Notes: a model not told the origin generated them from the letters alone. A stretch of DNA of 64,000 nucleotides from Heterocephalus glaber (GCF_000247695.1 NW_004624779.1:1824868-1888867); one strand, 5' to 3'. Counted from the first letter of the stretch, positions 48,530 to 62,740 are shown. Numbers and translations: made by a program.

Positions 48530-50160
48530 GGCTGCCCAGGAGGAGCCTGGCTTGCTCGCCACTGTCTGGGACCTCGGCTGCGTGGGTGGGTGGTGGGGGT
48601 AAGGGGTGGAAGGGAAGGCTCACACCCAAGAGTCCAGGAGGGCCGCATGTGTGCGATGTGTCAGGGCGCCTGGGTGGACCCTGGTCACTTACTCCTTGCT
48701 GTGCTGCAGGGAGTGAAACCAGAGCCCTTAAATTCCAGAAAACTTGATTGGTTAGCTCTTGGGAAAGATCCTGGGCTGGAGTGGGGTGGAACTGATTGAA
48801 ACTTGGGAGCAGAAGGAAATGTCAATTGATACACTATCTTTGTGGCTGGGGCAGCAGATATCTTCAGGATGGAAAATAAACAGGGTATTTAGGGTTAGGA
48901 CAGCCAGTTGAAGGTCTCTGATGACCCACCTGACCCATGGTCAGGGCCTAGTCTTAAGGCCACTCTATTATTTGAGGTGGTGCTGAAAGGGCTGTGTGAA
49001 AAACCTTCCTTCAACGAGGCCTCATCTCTTCCTCTGGGTTTTCTGATGACACTTCTTAGATGAAACAGAATTGCTCGCTGCCCTTTCATCTGATAAGCAG
49101 AGCGCCTGGTCCCTGGGAGGGCTCACACAGTGGTGGACCGACTGGCCTAATGCATGGCTTTCAGATCCCAGCTGCGTGTCAGAATCACCCAGAGGTATTG
49201 GTAGAACAGTGTTAGGCTTCCTCTACTGTCCTGGGGATTGATTGTTGGTCAGTGCTGCACTAGCATCAAAATCACCTCTGGAGCTTTCAAACTAAGTCAA
49301 ACCAAACCACTACCACCAACAAAAAAGATACACAAAGATGCATGTCCAACTCCACTGTCAGATATTCTATCATGGGTGTGGCATGGGAGGGAGTTGGCCA
49401 TTGCTTTGTTTTAAAATCATCTTTGGTGTCACCCTCAGGTGATTTTAGCACAGAGAGGGGAGTTGTCACCATTATAACCACCTGTTCAGTTTCAGCCTGC
49501 AGTTAGTAGGGACACTCACTGGATACAAAGGAGGGGGTCAATTGGCCCAGCCACTACTTGAGCAGCAGGGTGGTTGATGGTATTTAGGCCGCAGTGCTTA
49601 TGCTGGGAAAAGGACAAATGGGACAGATGCAGTTCAGTTGGGAAGATACTCTGAAAAGAAGGAGGTCAGTCCTGCAGGCACATGATTCAAAGAGTGGGTA
49701 AAGCAGGGAGAAGATCATATAGAGAGGTGACCTAATTATCAATGATGTTCTCATGGAGGCCTGAACTATCCCACCTGCATTAGCCAAAACCTTTGTGTAT
49801 GGAGTTTGATTCAGTTTCAGCAATTTAGTGTTATTATTTGATGGTGGGTGAGGGTTCTCTAACATCTCATGCGCTTGGTTATTTTTATAGAATGCAGAAA
49901 GGACTTTCTAGAATCCAGGGTATGAACAGCAAAAGGGATGGATAACTCCAGGTGTGACTGAAGGTAGGTCTAGTGAACCACTGGGGAAGTTTAAACACAG
50001 GGATGAGTATTCTGTAGGTTTATGAAAGAGATACTCTGGGTGGCAGGTGGCCCTAATGGGTGGAGTTTCATAAACCTTAATTGGCCTTCACTCTTAGCAA
50101 TGAGCGCTTTCTTCTGTTAGAAGAACGCACTTCTTTACCATTCTGAGAGTTAAAGCCCAG
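48530..50160. other. Non-coding block right of the CpG-rich region
   Basis: GC-richer at the left, falling to average. No gene recognised. Words such as 'gtcagaatcacccagaggta' (49,178) and 'catcaaaatcacctctggag' (49,264) hint at old MER5-type DNA transposon pieces but are too short to bound. Confidence 0.4.
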
Positions 50161-50700
50161 CGCCTTGTTTCATTTTGACTTGAAATTTTGAATTGCTGCT
50201 CAAACTAAGCATCTTTGTATATTCTTCATTTTAATTCTTTATTCTTTCACTGGTTATTCAAATCCTTTGCTCATTTTTATGTTTCTGTGCTTTTCCCCAT
50301 AGAAAATTGTAAGAATTTTGTGCATCCTAAGGGCATTGGTATCGTTTGTGTATATTTTCTCATTTTTTGCCATTTTTCTTTGAATTAAAACATTTTTGGT
50401 AATGAAGTTTTAACCTTTTACACAATCATATCTATTACTTATTTTTCCTTTTGGGAATTCTGCTTTGTCATTCACAGGAAATCATTTCTCATTTTATTTT
50501 TAGAAGAATACTGTGAAATTTATTTATTGTTTTCATTTAAACCTGCTTTTTCAGCCTAGAAATAATTTGCTATAGGAGATGAGATAAAAGTTGATCTTTG
50601 CTCCTTTTTTTCAAGTAGAACTGATTGTCCCAACAACATTTTTATTAACAGCTTATCCTTTTTCTTGATTTGGAATGCTGCCTTAACCTAAAAATATATC
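50160..50700 (-). repeat. Antisense L1 3' region, old
   Basis: T-rich sequence with old L1 words in order: 'ttcaaatcctttgctcattt', 'gatgagataaaagttgatct', 'ctgattgtcccaacaacatt', 'tttattaacagcttatcctt', 'cttgatttggaatgctgcc'. No open frame. Confidence 0.6.
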
Positions 50701-50702
50701 CA

Positions 50703-51070
50703 TGTTACTTTATTTTCATTGCTACTACAAAACACCTAAAGCTGAGTGTTTCATAAAGAAAAGAGGTTTATTTAGCTCACAGTTATAGAGGCTGAAAGTC
50801 CATGACTGGGAAGATTCTGTGTCACATTCTAACTGATGGTGTCCTAGCAGAGCACATAGGAGTGAGGGAGATCAGACGGTGAGACAGAAACACAGGGAGT
50901 GGGGACAGGCCAGGCTTGCTCTTTAAGGACAACTTGCTTTTGTGAGAACTCACTCAGAGTCCTCTGAGAATGACATTGACCTCCTCTGTGGGCAGCACCC
51001 CAGTGACCCAATTACTTTGCACTAAACTTCACCTCTTAAAGCTCCCACCAGTACCTATAATGTCATCACC
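50703..51070 (-). repeat. MLT1-like LTR, antisense
   Basis: 'ttgctactacaaaacaccta', 'ggtttatttagctcacagtt', 'atagaggctgaaagtccatg' and 'cctcttaaagctcccacc' follow the same antisense MaLR order as the copy at 28 kb, more diverged. Confidence 0.6.
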
Positions 51071-51074
51071 ACTT

Positions 51075-53390
51075 TGAAGAACAAGCTACCATACCAGCAT
51101 GTGAAACTTCAGAGGGGACTGACCTCCTTCACTCCACAGCCATCTGTGAATATGTATATTCTGTCTCGTGTATCCATCTCTGTGGTTGCTGGCCAGTATA
51201 TCCTTTTAAAAAATTACCATAAAATTTTAAGGGAGCATTGTACTGTTTCAAAGGGCAGGGACCTCTTTATTATTCTTATTTTGAAAATTTTGTCTATTCT
51301 AGCTCATTTATTCTTCCAAAAATTGCTTTGTCATATCCCCCCATGTGACAATGTGGAAAAACTGCAGATGTTCATAAATGTTGTCCATATAGACGGAATA
51401 TCCTCAAGATAAACACATCACTGAAAAAATACAGCTTATGTAAGTTTGTTAAACAAGGACAAATAGTATTTGTTTTATTTTAGTGCAAGATGGAAAGAAA
51501 CTGAATATTCAAAGCTGCCTTTTAATTAGTAAGTTAGTTTAAAGTTAATTGGCTCATTGACATATGTGGCTCTATAAGCTATGTAGGGTATGTTATTTGG
51601 GACAAAGCTATCAAGAGATAGAGCCTTAAAGAGCATAGACGGTGATTTCTTTCTCATATGATATATGTAGGACAGTAGGGCAACTGTACTCCTTGAAATT
51701 ATTTGGTACCTGAAAATCTGCTAATTTCATCCTCCTGGGTAATCAGGAAGCTGAATTGCTGGCATGTCTGGCTTGTAGCAAGAGGGAAGGGGAGAGAGAG
51801 CACAGAATAGATGTATGTGTGGTTTTAAGGCCTAGCCTTCTTTCATGATGAAGCTTATTTTACTTTCATCCATCACTTCTGCCTGCATTCCTTTGCAAAA
51901 GCAGTCAGGAAATAGCTTAGGAAATACAGGTCCTGATTGACAGGGGAGATGCCTAGCCAAAGTATTTACATGGTGAAGAGAGGTCAGACTTCGTTAATCA
52001 ACCGCAGATCAGAAAGAGACATAGTCAGTGTGTCACTGTGTCATCACTGGAAGAAGCATGTAGCATAGCAGAGTCGGACTGTTTTACCTCCTTTCTTCCC
52101 ATCATCCCAGTCACCACTGCAAGGAGCAAAAGCCATTTTGGACTTTGATGCCCCCTTCTTTCAGGAGCAATTGCAGGAATTGCATCATTACACCAAGCTT
52201 GCGGTGACCAGTAAGAATGGCCAGGAGTCATATAGAATGATGGGTTCCATTTCTCCAGAAAGTACAAAACCAAACCAGTGCAGTCACTGTAGCTGGTAGA
52301 GTGGCTGTGATGAATCTGTCTGTCTATGATTTCTGAACTCTTTTTCTTGATCATATTCGCATGTCTGCTGCTGTTCCTACTATGACTGTGTGTATCAGGA
52401 AAGGACAAAGGAATCATGGGTGCAACAACCACATGCTGAAGGCTCAGTCTATTCCAGTCTAGGCTAAAACACCTCGTGTGCCAATAGGCAATGTTTTGGT
52501 TAAGTGTAATACATTCCTTTTTGTATGAGAGATGAGATGCTTGCTTTTATATTTGATAAACTCATAATGGAAAAAGAAAACTCATGTGGCCTAGAGCTAA
52601 GCAAGAAGGTCATAAACTAAGATTTAAACCTCATCAGTTAGCAGCCTTGCCAATACTGAATATAGATTTGAACTTCATTTTTATTCATTAAAAGTACTGC
52701 ATTTACTGTTATTTTTACAAGCAAGGATTTATAGCAGTTTAGGTACACAATGTTTTCATGCAGCTCTAGTGAAATTATGTTTGCTACTGTATGAAAATTC
52801 TTTCAAATATTCTAACATTAAAGCTATTTTGTGACAGCTTTCACATTTCTCGAGAGTCATTCTAATATATTTTCCTGTCATTTAATGAAGCCAGTTTAGG
52901 GTGCATTTATTCTAATTAACTCAGATATCATAGATTCCTTAAAGAGTGAGAGCTTTGGTCTGACAGTAGGAAAATAAAGTTTGACCTCTAGGTTTTTATT
53001 TTTTGGGGGGAGAAGGGTAGCAGTGAAGCACAACAGACTATTTGGATTTCCTTTGTTGAAACGATTCTACTTTCTTTCACCATGGGCTTATGTCTCTGAT
53101 GGAAAAACCTCCCCTCTCTTTGGACTTATGGATTTCTGGGTACTGAAGAAAGCTGCCTGATGTTCCTTATTTACTGGTAATGGAAAATCAAACCTGTGTT
53201 CAGTTTGCTGATGGGATCGGAGGAAATTTCCCTGAAGGGGCTAAACCGGGGATAAGATATCAAAAACATCAACTGAAAACCAGAGTTAGATTAACTGGCT
53301 CTGTATTTGCCTTTGAGAGTAGCCATTGCCATGTTCAAATACTATTTTTCTTCAAGATTTAGCATGGCTAAACCGCTTTTCAAGTAAGCA

Positions 53391-53434
<44 letters not shown>

Positions 53435-54430
53435 TGACCTGCCAACAAGAATCCCTGGTGCTCTAACACTGCTTTTGTTGTACATTTCTCTGCTTCAGAA
53501 ATGTAGAGATGTTCCCTGGGGTCATTTGACTTCTGTCTCTTCAGGTATACAGAATTGTGCCCTATCCCATCTCTCTGTCCTTTTCCTAAAACTCCCTATC
53601 AAACTCTATTCTATTAAATAAACTTCATTGCTCCCTGAAAATATCATGTTGGTTTCTCTTCCTGCCAGAAATATGATACAAAATTACATTTACTTCTCTA
53701 ATAAATGAATGAAAGAATTCTTGACTTAAGTGCTTTGCTCAGACCAATTTGGTCTTCTTTTATTAAGCACCGTATCCCCTAGTGCCCATCTTTAGTTCTC
53801 CTCCTCCTGGAAGCATTCCTTGATTACTGTCCAAAGCTTTTCTTTCCCTGTAGCCTTTATCTGGAGGCATTTATTGTACATTTTGGTACTTAATTTTATG
53901 TTTACCACTGTTTTGCAGTTTCTTATATTTTTTAGTTCTCTGTTTCACAGCTTTAATTACACCAACATTTAAAAAATGTTGGTACATTGTTTTTTTTTTT
54001 TCCTTTTATGTCTTCTAAGGAACTTAGCACTCACTATCAAGTATACACTATAACCTTAGAATAAATACTTTGAGAACTGGAGTGAATAGTTCTGATTAAT
54101 CTCTTTAATGCGATCAGTTTTTGTTGTTGCTACAATGAAATTCAGTACATGCCTCTAAAGCAGTACCATTTAACTAATGGATCACATTTTGTGTATAGTA
54201 TATGCTTGTACACAACAATTTCAAAGGACTGGTGGTCTACTGGAGGATCAATTTCAGGTGGTTTGTGATCTTATGGAAAATAAGTAAATAAAAAGGAAGT
54301 AATTCACTGAAATCTCTACTCACCCTCTTTCTGAATTGGGGTGTGTGTGTAAGGGCAGCATGAACAGTAGCGACTGCCCTTACTTCCTCAGTCCTGGGAC
54401 GAGGGTGTGAAGCTAAAAGTCCCTCTGCAT
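51075..54430. other. AT-rich non-coding block
   Basis: No gene recognised. The open frame 51,074-51,412 has no family resemblance. A perfect 10-base inverted repeat ACCAACATTT/AAATGTTGGT with a 3-base loop lies at 53,961-53,983. Confidence 0.45.
53394..53432. repeat. (TG)n microsatellite
   Basis: About 19 uninterrupted TG units. Confidence 0.95.
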
Positions 54431-54439
54431 TTAATGACT

Positions 54440-54640
54440 TCTATGCCATTTATGGATGGTGTGACCTTCAGCAAGTTCTCTGAGCCTTGATTTCCACCTT
54501 CTAAAAGGAGGATAATCTTGGCACCCTCTCAAGGCCACTCTTGAGATTAGCAGTAATACCTACAGTAGTCATGATTAATTGAGAGTACTACGTGCCTGGC
54601 AGTATGCTCTGTACATACATTTTCTCCTTTAATTGTTACA
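54440..54640 (+). repeat. MIR SINE
   Basis: 'gtgaccttcagcaagttctc', 'tgagccttgatttccacctt', 'ctaaaaggaggataatcttg' and 'gagagtactacgtgcctggc' follow the plus-strand MIR order. Confidence 0.7.
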
Positions 54641-55824
54641 ACGTTCTTGGCAAAATGTCACTAGATGCTCAGTAACAGCGGCTATTGTATTTCATACCTT
54701 GGGTTACACACACACTGAGTCAGTCTGGAGATTGCCAATGAGTCTGCTTTTCATTTCCTAGAGTTGGCAGACAGGTCTAGTAAAGTCAGGGGCTAGCACC
54801 AGGGCCAGTGTAATAGCTGCTCTGAGTGGAGGCCAAAGGCTGTGTTCAGCCATCCCACCCACACACTGGCACTCAGAACAGGGCAGTTTGCTCTCTGGTT
54901 ACAACCTGCTTTAGGAGACAGGGACACTGCTTTACATTACAGCCTCGTAGAAAGGGTGACTTAATTTCATTAAGCTCTGAAGAAGCTCAACTTAGGTGAA
55001 ACTTTAGGGACAGAGCAAAGTAAGATCTGGGTATTGTGAACAGGTCTTATTTCCTCTGAGGTAAACTTGCTCTGAGCTGGGGTAATGGAACTTTCAACAG
55101 GAGGGATTTAGATTAAACCCTGGTAAGAGTATTTTGATTGTAAAGGCTTTGAGGCATTAGAGCACATGAACAACAGAATTAATAAGAACTTATTTAGAGT
55201 TTTTAATCTTCTCTGTTCAAATCCAAGAAGTATAGAAAATGACCCAGGTGACCGAAGCAGTAATATCCCTAGACAATTACTGCTTCTCATTGCCCTTTCT
55301 GTCTAAAACACAATTGTATTTGAAATTGTATTTCTTTCTCCTGTTCATCCAGCTAACCATTAGACCTCTAGGGGTGTGGCTTGGAGACTGGTCTTTAGAA
55401 AAGTCTTCCAATAGTTGTATTGTGGAGCCAGGCTTGAGACCAACCCCTTCGATAAAAACCTCCCAGAGACTGGGGGAACTGGTTACCAATCTCATGATGA
55501 GTTTGACTCTGACGACTATGACATTGTCTCTTTTACTGCCACCTTGTGGTTGCATCTTCCGTTATGAACCATAGTGTCCTGGCTAAAGTGGAAGAAGGCT
55601 GTTTTCATTGGGTTTTATTAAGTTCCTGAACACTGTGATCTTAACCTTAATCTCTCACAGAATCTCTGACTATTACATCTTTTGTTAATTTCTTACTGGA
55701 TCTTCTCATCATGGAAAATTGAAGACCTATTTCTAATACAATATTTTAAAAGAAGCTTCTACCTACTCATAGTTACGCACACTCATTGAGATAATTAAAG
55801 GCATGTTTTATGTGTTAGATTCAT

Positions 55825-55950
55825 TTGCTCCTCATTAAACAGATGATGACATAGAGGCCCAGAGAAGTTAAGTAATTTACTTAAACACATAACTTGTGAA
55901 TGGGAGCTCTTGAGTCAAAGCCCAAGAAGCCAATTCATCTCATGTCTAAA
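55825..55950 (-). repeat. MIR SINE fragment
   Basis: 'aacagatgatgacatagagg', 'cccagagaagttaagtaatt' and 'tacttaaacacataacttgt' follow the antisense MIR core. Confidence 0.7.
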
Positions 55951-56210
55951 CTGAGCTCATGGTAGTAGAATCCAGCCCCTAGGACTAGAGACTGGGGATA
56001 AAGTGTCTGGCAAGACAAAAGAAAGTTTTAGTTCCAGAGAGGGCTGTTGGGATAGTTTCTTTCTAATGAAGTATGGAACTCAAGAGCACAAACAGAGGCA
56101 TTCTTTTTATTCAGGAAGTAACAGCCTGAGGAAAGACTACAGCTCAAGCTGAAGGGGGATGACTGGACATACTCAGAAAAGCAGCTAAAATCGCTGGATG
56201 TGGAAATCTT

Positions 56211-56362
56211 ACATTAGGATTTTCCTCAGTTCTGAGGATGAACAGATTATGTTAGGATTTTCCTCAGCTCTGAGAATGAACAGATTACTTTAAGATTCTC
56301 CTCGGCTCTGGGAATGAGCAGATTACATTAGGATTTTCCTCAGCTCTAGGAATGAAGAGATT
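56211..56362. repeat. 38-bp minisatellite, four copies
   Basis: Four head-to-tail copies of a 38-bp unit (ACATTAGGATTTTCCTCAGC... ending GAACAGATT), exactly in register: 56,211, 56,249, 56,287 and 56,325. Copies differ by a few substitutions and no indels. A partial fifth unit may start at 56,363. Confidence 0.92.
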
Positions 56363-56454
56363 AGGATTGGTTCAGAGTAGCTGCCCTTGTCATGCCTGTG
56401 TTGGAACCACAGTGAGAGAGGAGAACCACATATAGTCTGGAAGATGATAGTTGC

Positions 56455-56640
56455 TGACATTTTATGAGCACCTGCCCATGTTACAGGCAACACAACAAGC
56501 AAGTAGCATGCATTTCTTATTTCATCTTCAGAGTATCTCTAGGAGGTGAATAGCATTTCTAATTCCATTTTCACTATCACGAATATGAAACTGTAATATA
56601 TCACCCTAATTTCAAAGTCAGTAAATGTTATGACTGAGAC
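56455..56640 (-). repeat. MIR SINE fragment
   Basis: 'acattttatgagcacctgcc', 'ttatttcatcttcagagtat' and 'ctctaggaggtgaatagcat' follow the antisense MIR order. Confidence 0.55.
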
Positions 56641-56644
56641 TTAA

Positions 56645-59600
56645 ATCTTGGAGTATTGCCCCCCCCCCATTTCCCATGACTTTATTACTCAATGTGTGGG
56701 CAAAAGATCAATCAGGAAAACTGAATTCAGCTATTTCCATTTATTAGCCCAACTAAGTTAATTTGATGACACTGTTAATATGCAGTTTTTATGGAGGGCA
56801 TTTGATACATCTTATTTGGTAGGGAGGAGGGTAGAGGAGTTTCCGGTTTTGAGGATTCCTCTTTTGCACCAAGTCTGTGAGCTGTGGTAAGCAGACATGA
56901 CTAGCTACCCTGGCCCCCATTATACCACTCAGACTTGGCCAACAAAATGTCTCCAAGGACCATGCCTGGGATTTTGAACCTTTGAATTTTAAAGGAAAAG
57001 TGACTGATGAGTAATTGACCATCTGGTGGTAGAAGCACCAGAGAAGCTGAGTCTTGAGCGCCGACTGGGAGTACTGTTAGTCAGAGAGTGTCATCATCAG
57101 ACTGCAGTGGTGGGACTTTGCCTCCTTTCCCTCCTTTCCCTTGGGTGCTCATTTCTGAAACTCGTTCTTTAGTTTCCTCCTCCTCAAACTCAAATCTTTG
57201 CAGTATTAGGTACTTTTTAGTAATTTCCATTTTTGCTTAAGCAAGTTAGTTTCTGTTGCTTGTTACCAAAGACCCATACTGACTGCAAGACTTTAGAAAA
57301 ACATAAATAGAATAATTACTACAGAAAATACAAACTCTTGACACATACAGCTATCTTTCTTGGCTATTATGTTATATTTGGCTCCCTCAAAACCATGGCC
57401 ATATTATAGAAAAGGCTTTTCTTTCATTTCATATATGTTTATCTTACTCTCAAACTTTCTTTCTCATCTAATTTTCTGATTTATTCCCCAGATCTTCTTT
57501 CCAGCCAGGTGGGCCACATATGGGGTCTTTAACACTTCAGTCAGTGCTCTCTCTCTCTCTCTCTCTCTCACACGTGCATGCACTCTCTCTGGGTGTTCTG
57601 CACCTCACCCTCCCTAATCATAACCATGATTGCTGTGTACTTTTACAAGGCATTGGCTTATTTAATTTATTTAGACCACTGTTCAATTAGTCACAATTTG
57701 TTTAATGCTTTTGTACTTCTTCCACATGGAAGTAAAAAAAGAGAATTTTTATTTATTTTTACATCTCTGAACTGGTTTTGTTGAAAGAGAAAATGAAGAT
57801 TTTAATTCTTTCATCACTGTTGTTATCTCTTATGATCCTGGGGTAGGTTGTTATAAATCTTTTCTCTTGCAAAAGCACTTCTAAAGCTTGAGGGTATTCA
57901 TGGATTCTTTGGTTACTTTGACCCTGACATAACAGACTACATTAGCTGTTGTAGAATAAAATAAAGTAACAAGGAGGGGAAAATTCTAGCAAAAACTGCA
58001 AATAGCATAGCTGCTTTTGCCCCTAAGGAAGTGGCATAATTTTTCCCTGCAATCTTTTTTTTTTTTAATTTAATGGTCTGACCTTGAGTGCTAATGCTTA
58101 TATGAATTGGAAGGAGACAACAAAACAGAAGACTGATAAATTGGCTTCAAATAAAATGAAGAGAAATTGGATGGTGAGGAGTTGCCCAGAAGAACTGGGA
58201 GGATCAGAAGAGGCCTTGCATATGGTTGGAGGTTGTCTGCGTAGAAGGGATACATAGGAAACATTTTCTGGAAGTAGGGATGGTTCAGAAACTTTTGAGG
58301 GTAGAATGTCTGATATTTAACAATTCCAATCCTCCAGTAAAAGATATTGCACACATCGTTGATTTAATTGCTTCCTAGGGTGTGAATTTTCCTAGGAAGT
58401 AAAAGTCATGGATGGAGAGAAGAAAAGTTGCAGTGTAGAAATGACTCAGGGTTAAACATGAAACAGGTATTCTTTTCCCAAATAGAGCAGAGGAAGGAGA
58501 ATCCTAGAAGAGCATGAGGGTAGGATGGAAGTGTTTTGGTTGTAATTATTACAGCATAGCCAAAATTTGGAGAAAAGAAATTGACCAACTGAAGAAGCAG
58601 ATAGATACTAAAACAGTTTTTAGCAAGGAAAAGATCAGCCTTATGAATAAAAGCAGAAAGTTGAATCATGCTTTCTCTTATTTTTATGACCTTCTCTTTC
58701 AATAATGAAATAAGAAAGAGTTTGATGCTCTTTAGTAAGTAGAGCTCCTAAGTATATAGCGAAGTGGCGTTAATTCCATTTAGCTAAGCATAGCAAGTGG
58801 CATTAACTCTTTCTGTGTACAATGACATGACCAGGCTCAAGGCATTTTCCTCCAAGAGCATCAGTCAAAGCAGAAAATGTAGAAGAATATTTAAATATCA
58901 AATAAAATGTAAGTATTTGTAGAATGTAAATTTCTTAGTTAGAATATTTGTGTAATTAAATTATTTCCATACAGATGATGGTACAACTATTATCTCCTAT
59001 TTTATATTTATGTTTATGATTACAGATATAAGAAATATGATTGTAGCCATAATTTGTTAAGATAGCAGTCTTTTTAATCTCCTTATGATGAAGAACAACT
59101 TATAAGTTAAAAAACGTGATTAAACTTTTTGGGAATGAGAAATTCCCTACCCAGATTGCCAATATCTGTACTAACAATTTATAATATACTAACTATCTAT
59201 AATATTTGGGAGGAAGAAGGAAGGATCTTTTCTAGATTTAGGGGAGGAATATGAAGAGGAAGGTAGGCTAGAGAAGGAAAAGATGTCGAAAAAACAAAGT
59301 TGGTAAGAATTTTTAAAGTTTGAAAATATCTTCTAACTTTTATCTTGATTGGGGTAAGTTCTCAGCTTTAGGAAGTACAGGGAATAAAATTTCTACTTGA
59401 GAAGTGTCTGTTTTATTCTAAGCTAGCCCATTATCCTTTGCAGGAGCTTGTCAATAATCTTAAACTCTTTACTAGAGTAGTGGTATAAAGCTTTGATCCA
59501 CTGAAAGTCAACATGTAGCTTACAGTAGTTTTAAAATAAATATTTTGGTTTAATGTTCTGACATTTGAATATTCGATATTTGTAAAGAAATTTAGAATAT

Positions 59601-61384
59601 TAAAGTATCTCTTGGTTAAGTGTTCAAATTTAGTATACAAATTGGTAGCATAATTTGAGAATATTTAGGTTTCTATGGGCTAATAATGGCCACCTAAATG
59701 AGTGTCACTATAGCATCTCTGAAAAAATACATTTACTTATAAAAATAGATATCATACGGATCATTAATAATCCACATTTAGAGAATAAACTAAGATATGA
59801 TGATTTCTATCTAAATTATATGTAAGCATGGAATGAAATAAATACATAATTAAACCAGAACATCCAGTCCCACATGCCACAGTAGAATTGAGAATTAGTT
59901 GGAAAACAAGAGGAAAAGCTATCCGAGGCCTGAAATAGATAAAGTCTCCTTCAGAAATAAAGAAGGTGTTTTGATATTTTCAAGATAGCATTATATTTCA
60001 CAATACAGATTTCTGTGTTGAATGGGGACTTGAAAACAACAACCTTTAGGCAGAAAATGACTCATTTGTGTTAACTGAAAGCTGTTCATTATATTAGAGT
60101 CATTTACTTCCTCATCAAAAAGTAAAATATAAGAGAAAGAAAATAAATAAGTAAACACATTTTTATTAGATTAAATGTTGAAAGAAACTCAATATACTTA
60201 AGAAAAAATGGAGCACATGGAAATCTGTGTTGTGAGTCAGGGTATAAATCAGGGAGAATTTTTTTTAATGGAAGAGTTGTGAATGAGGATTCCCTAAACT
60301 CCATCTCTAATGTGAGAGAGTCCAAAGGCAGACACCCCAAGGCCCCAGCATGGAAACTGTCATTATAACTGTCATAAATATAACTTCTCTGAACTGCAGG
60401 ATGAAACCTGCTTATTTTCGGATAAAAAAAGAGTTGTTTCCTTCCTTGTTGGTACCAGGTGCCTGTCACATAAACCTTCCTCTTTTAATTCTCTGGGACT
60501 TGGCCAGAAACCTTCATGGGTCCTTAGCTCCCCACCCTGCCCTCTTCAAAGTCTTGTCCTCTGACTCTAAGCTGTGACTTTCTCTGAGGAAGACTTCCCA
60601 GAGTCCAACTTTATTTCCTGCTCCTCACCCCCATTGTTCATCATCCCAAATTGTTCAGATGCCTTCCACCATCTTTGGTGGTGACAGAACCTCCCTTCTT
60701 CTTTACCTTTTGAGGGCATTATTATTTGCTACTTACTTATCTTCCACTCAGTGTGTTCACTTTCATGAGCTCTGTGTCTATCATTGTGCCAGGCACATTG
60801 TACATGCTAAGTAACTAAATACTGAGTACAAGAAAACCTTTGTTCTTCTCCATGAGAAAAGAAATTGGGCCCAGATGATCGAAACTTTCAGAGGTGTATG
60901 CCCTGTGTACATGAAGGAATGGAATAATCTTCTATCTTATTGAATAGTGACAGCTATTTCACATGTATTTTTCTGTCAATTTAGACAGTATTATTCTGTC
61001 TATGGGAAAATAACTAGAACCATTCTCTGAAACTTGTACTGTCAATATAGATGGACTGAATGTATAGGCTTCGGTATATTACAATACTTTCCCAAGCCAA
61101 TAATATGGCTTTTCATACCTGTTGGAGCCACCTGCATACTTTGGACATTTATAAACTTCTACAGCACTAGGTTTAAAATTATCAGAAGGTAGTTGTGCTC
61201 CCAGCCACTTCATCCAGTCTCTTCTACATGTTCCAGTTACTTCTAAAATACCCTTGCATAGAGACAATCCTAACTCTTTTCTAACCAAGGACAGATAGAT
61301 ACTCACTCTTTGCTTCATGCTCAGTTTATTGGCAGTGCATAAAAATGACTCAATTCACCATTTGTGTTTTTATCTTTACCTCAT
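56645..61384. other. AT-rich non-coding block
   Basis: No gene recognised. It holds a C9 run at 56,660, a (CT)n microsatellite at 57,547-57,570 and a T11 run near 58,056. Open frames are short, without family resemblance. Confidence 0.45.
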
Positions 61385-62740
61385 GTTTGGTTTTTATCAG
61401 TGTGAAGTTCACATAACATAAAACTAACCATTTTAAAGTAAACAATTGCATTGCATTTGATACATTCACTAAAATGTTCAACAACCACCTGAGTTTTGAA
61501 ATATTTCCATCACTGTCAAATGAAATTCCAGTTCTATTAGGCAGTTCTTCCCTATTCTTCTATGGCAAACACCAGTCTACTTTCTGTCTTTCTAGATTTA
61601 ACTAATCCTGGTATTTCATATGAGTGCAATTATACCATATATGACCTTTTATGTGGAACTTCTTTCCTTAGTATAATGCTTCATTTCATTAGGATCATGG
61701 CAAGTGTCAGTCTTTATTCCTTTTTAGGGTCAAATATCCCATTGCTTAGCTCTGCCATATTTTGCTTATCCATTCATTTGTTGATAGCCATTCAGGTTGT
61801 TTCCACCTTTAGGCCTTGTGAATTGTGCTTTTAGGAACATGTGTGTATGTGTATTTACTTAAGTACTTAGTTTCTTATCTTTGGTGAATATAAATAGTAG
61901 TAAAATTGCTGGGCCATATGACAATTCTATGTTAAACTTTTTGAGGAAGGGCCAAACTATTTTCCACAGCAATGGAACTACATTACATTCCACCAGCAGT
62001 CCACAAAGATGTCAATTTCTTCTCAACTTTTCCCGTACTCGTAACTTGTTTTTATTACTATACCCGTTTTAGTAGGTGTGAGATGGTATGTTATTGTGGT
62101 TTTGATTTGCATTTTCTTAATAAGTAATGACACTGAGCACTTTTTCATGTGTCTTGGAGTGATCCTTAAAGTCCTTTGCCCTTTCTTAAATTCATTTGCT
62201 TATTCTTTAGCTTTATAAACTCTAGATACCAAACCCTTGATAGATGTCTTATTTTAAAAATGTATGTGTTTTCTGCCATTTATAGACTGCCTTTTTGTCC
62301 TTTATTTCTTTGATCATATCTTTTGATTCACGAAAGTTTTAAATTTTACTGAAATCCAGCTTATCTATTTTTAATTTTGTTGTTCATGTTTTTGCTGTAA
62401 TATCCAAAATCCATTCCTTCTTTATTAAGTATATCAGTACATTTTAGGTATATAATATGATGACATTCATCATTGGGAATTTGTACCTTTACATGACATA
62501 TCTTGCTTCTTATTTTTTTTCCATATCCCTCCCCTCAACCCCTCCACTCCTCCCTATTTACAAAGACTTTGTTTCCATTAAGAATCCACTACTAAATCCA
62601 ATGTTATGAATTTTCTCCTACTGTATGTTTTTTCCAAGTGCTTTATAGTTTTAGCTCTCATATTTAGGCCATTGATGTATTGTGAGTTAAGTTTTATAGA
62701 TGGTATATAATAGAAGTTTCCCTGTTTTTTTTATATCATC
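61385..62740 (-). repeat. Antisense old L1 3' region
   Basis: Classic antisense L1 words in order: 'aaactaaccattttaaagta', 'atttccatcactgtcaaatg', 'ttgctgggccatatgacaat', 'tattttccacagcaatggaa', 'tgtggttttgatttgcattt', 'cttttgattcacgaaagttt', 'gtaatatccaaaatccattc'. It is interrupted at about 62,425-62,578 by a younger insertion and then continues to about 62,740 ('aggccattgatgtattgtga'). Confidence 0.8.
62425..62578 (-). mobile_element. Younger L1-like 3' fragment nested in old L1
   Basis: Resembles the insertion at 25.95 kb ('catcattgggaatttgtacc', 'cccctccactcctccctatt', 'tacaaagactttgtttcc'). It breaks the old L1 text, which resumes with 'aagaatccactactaaatcc'. ATTAAG occurs at both borders as a possible short target duplication. 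Confidence 0.6.

Noticed and set aside
56211..56362. CRISPR-like array
   Set aside because: The units are directly joined with no unique spacers, and the genome is mammalian. It is a minisatellite.
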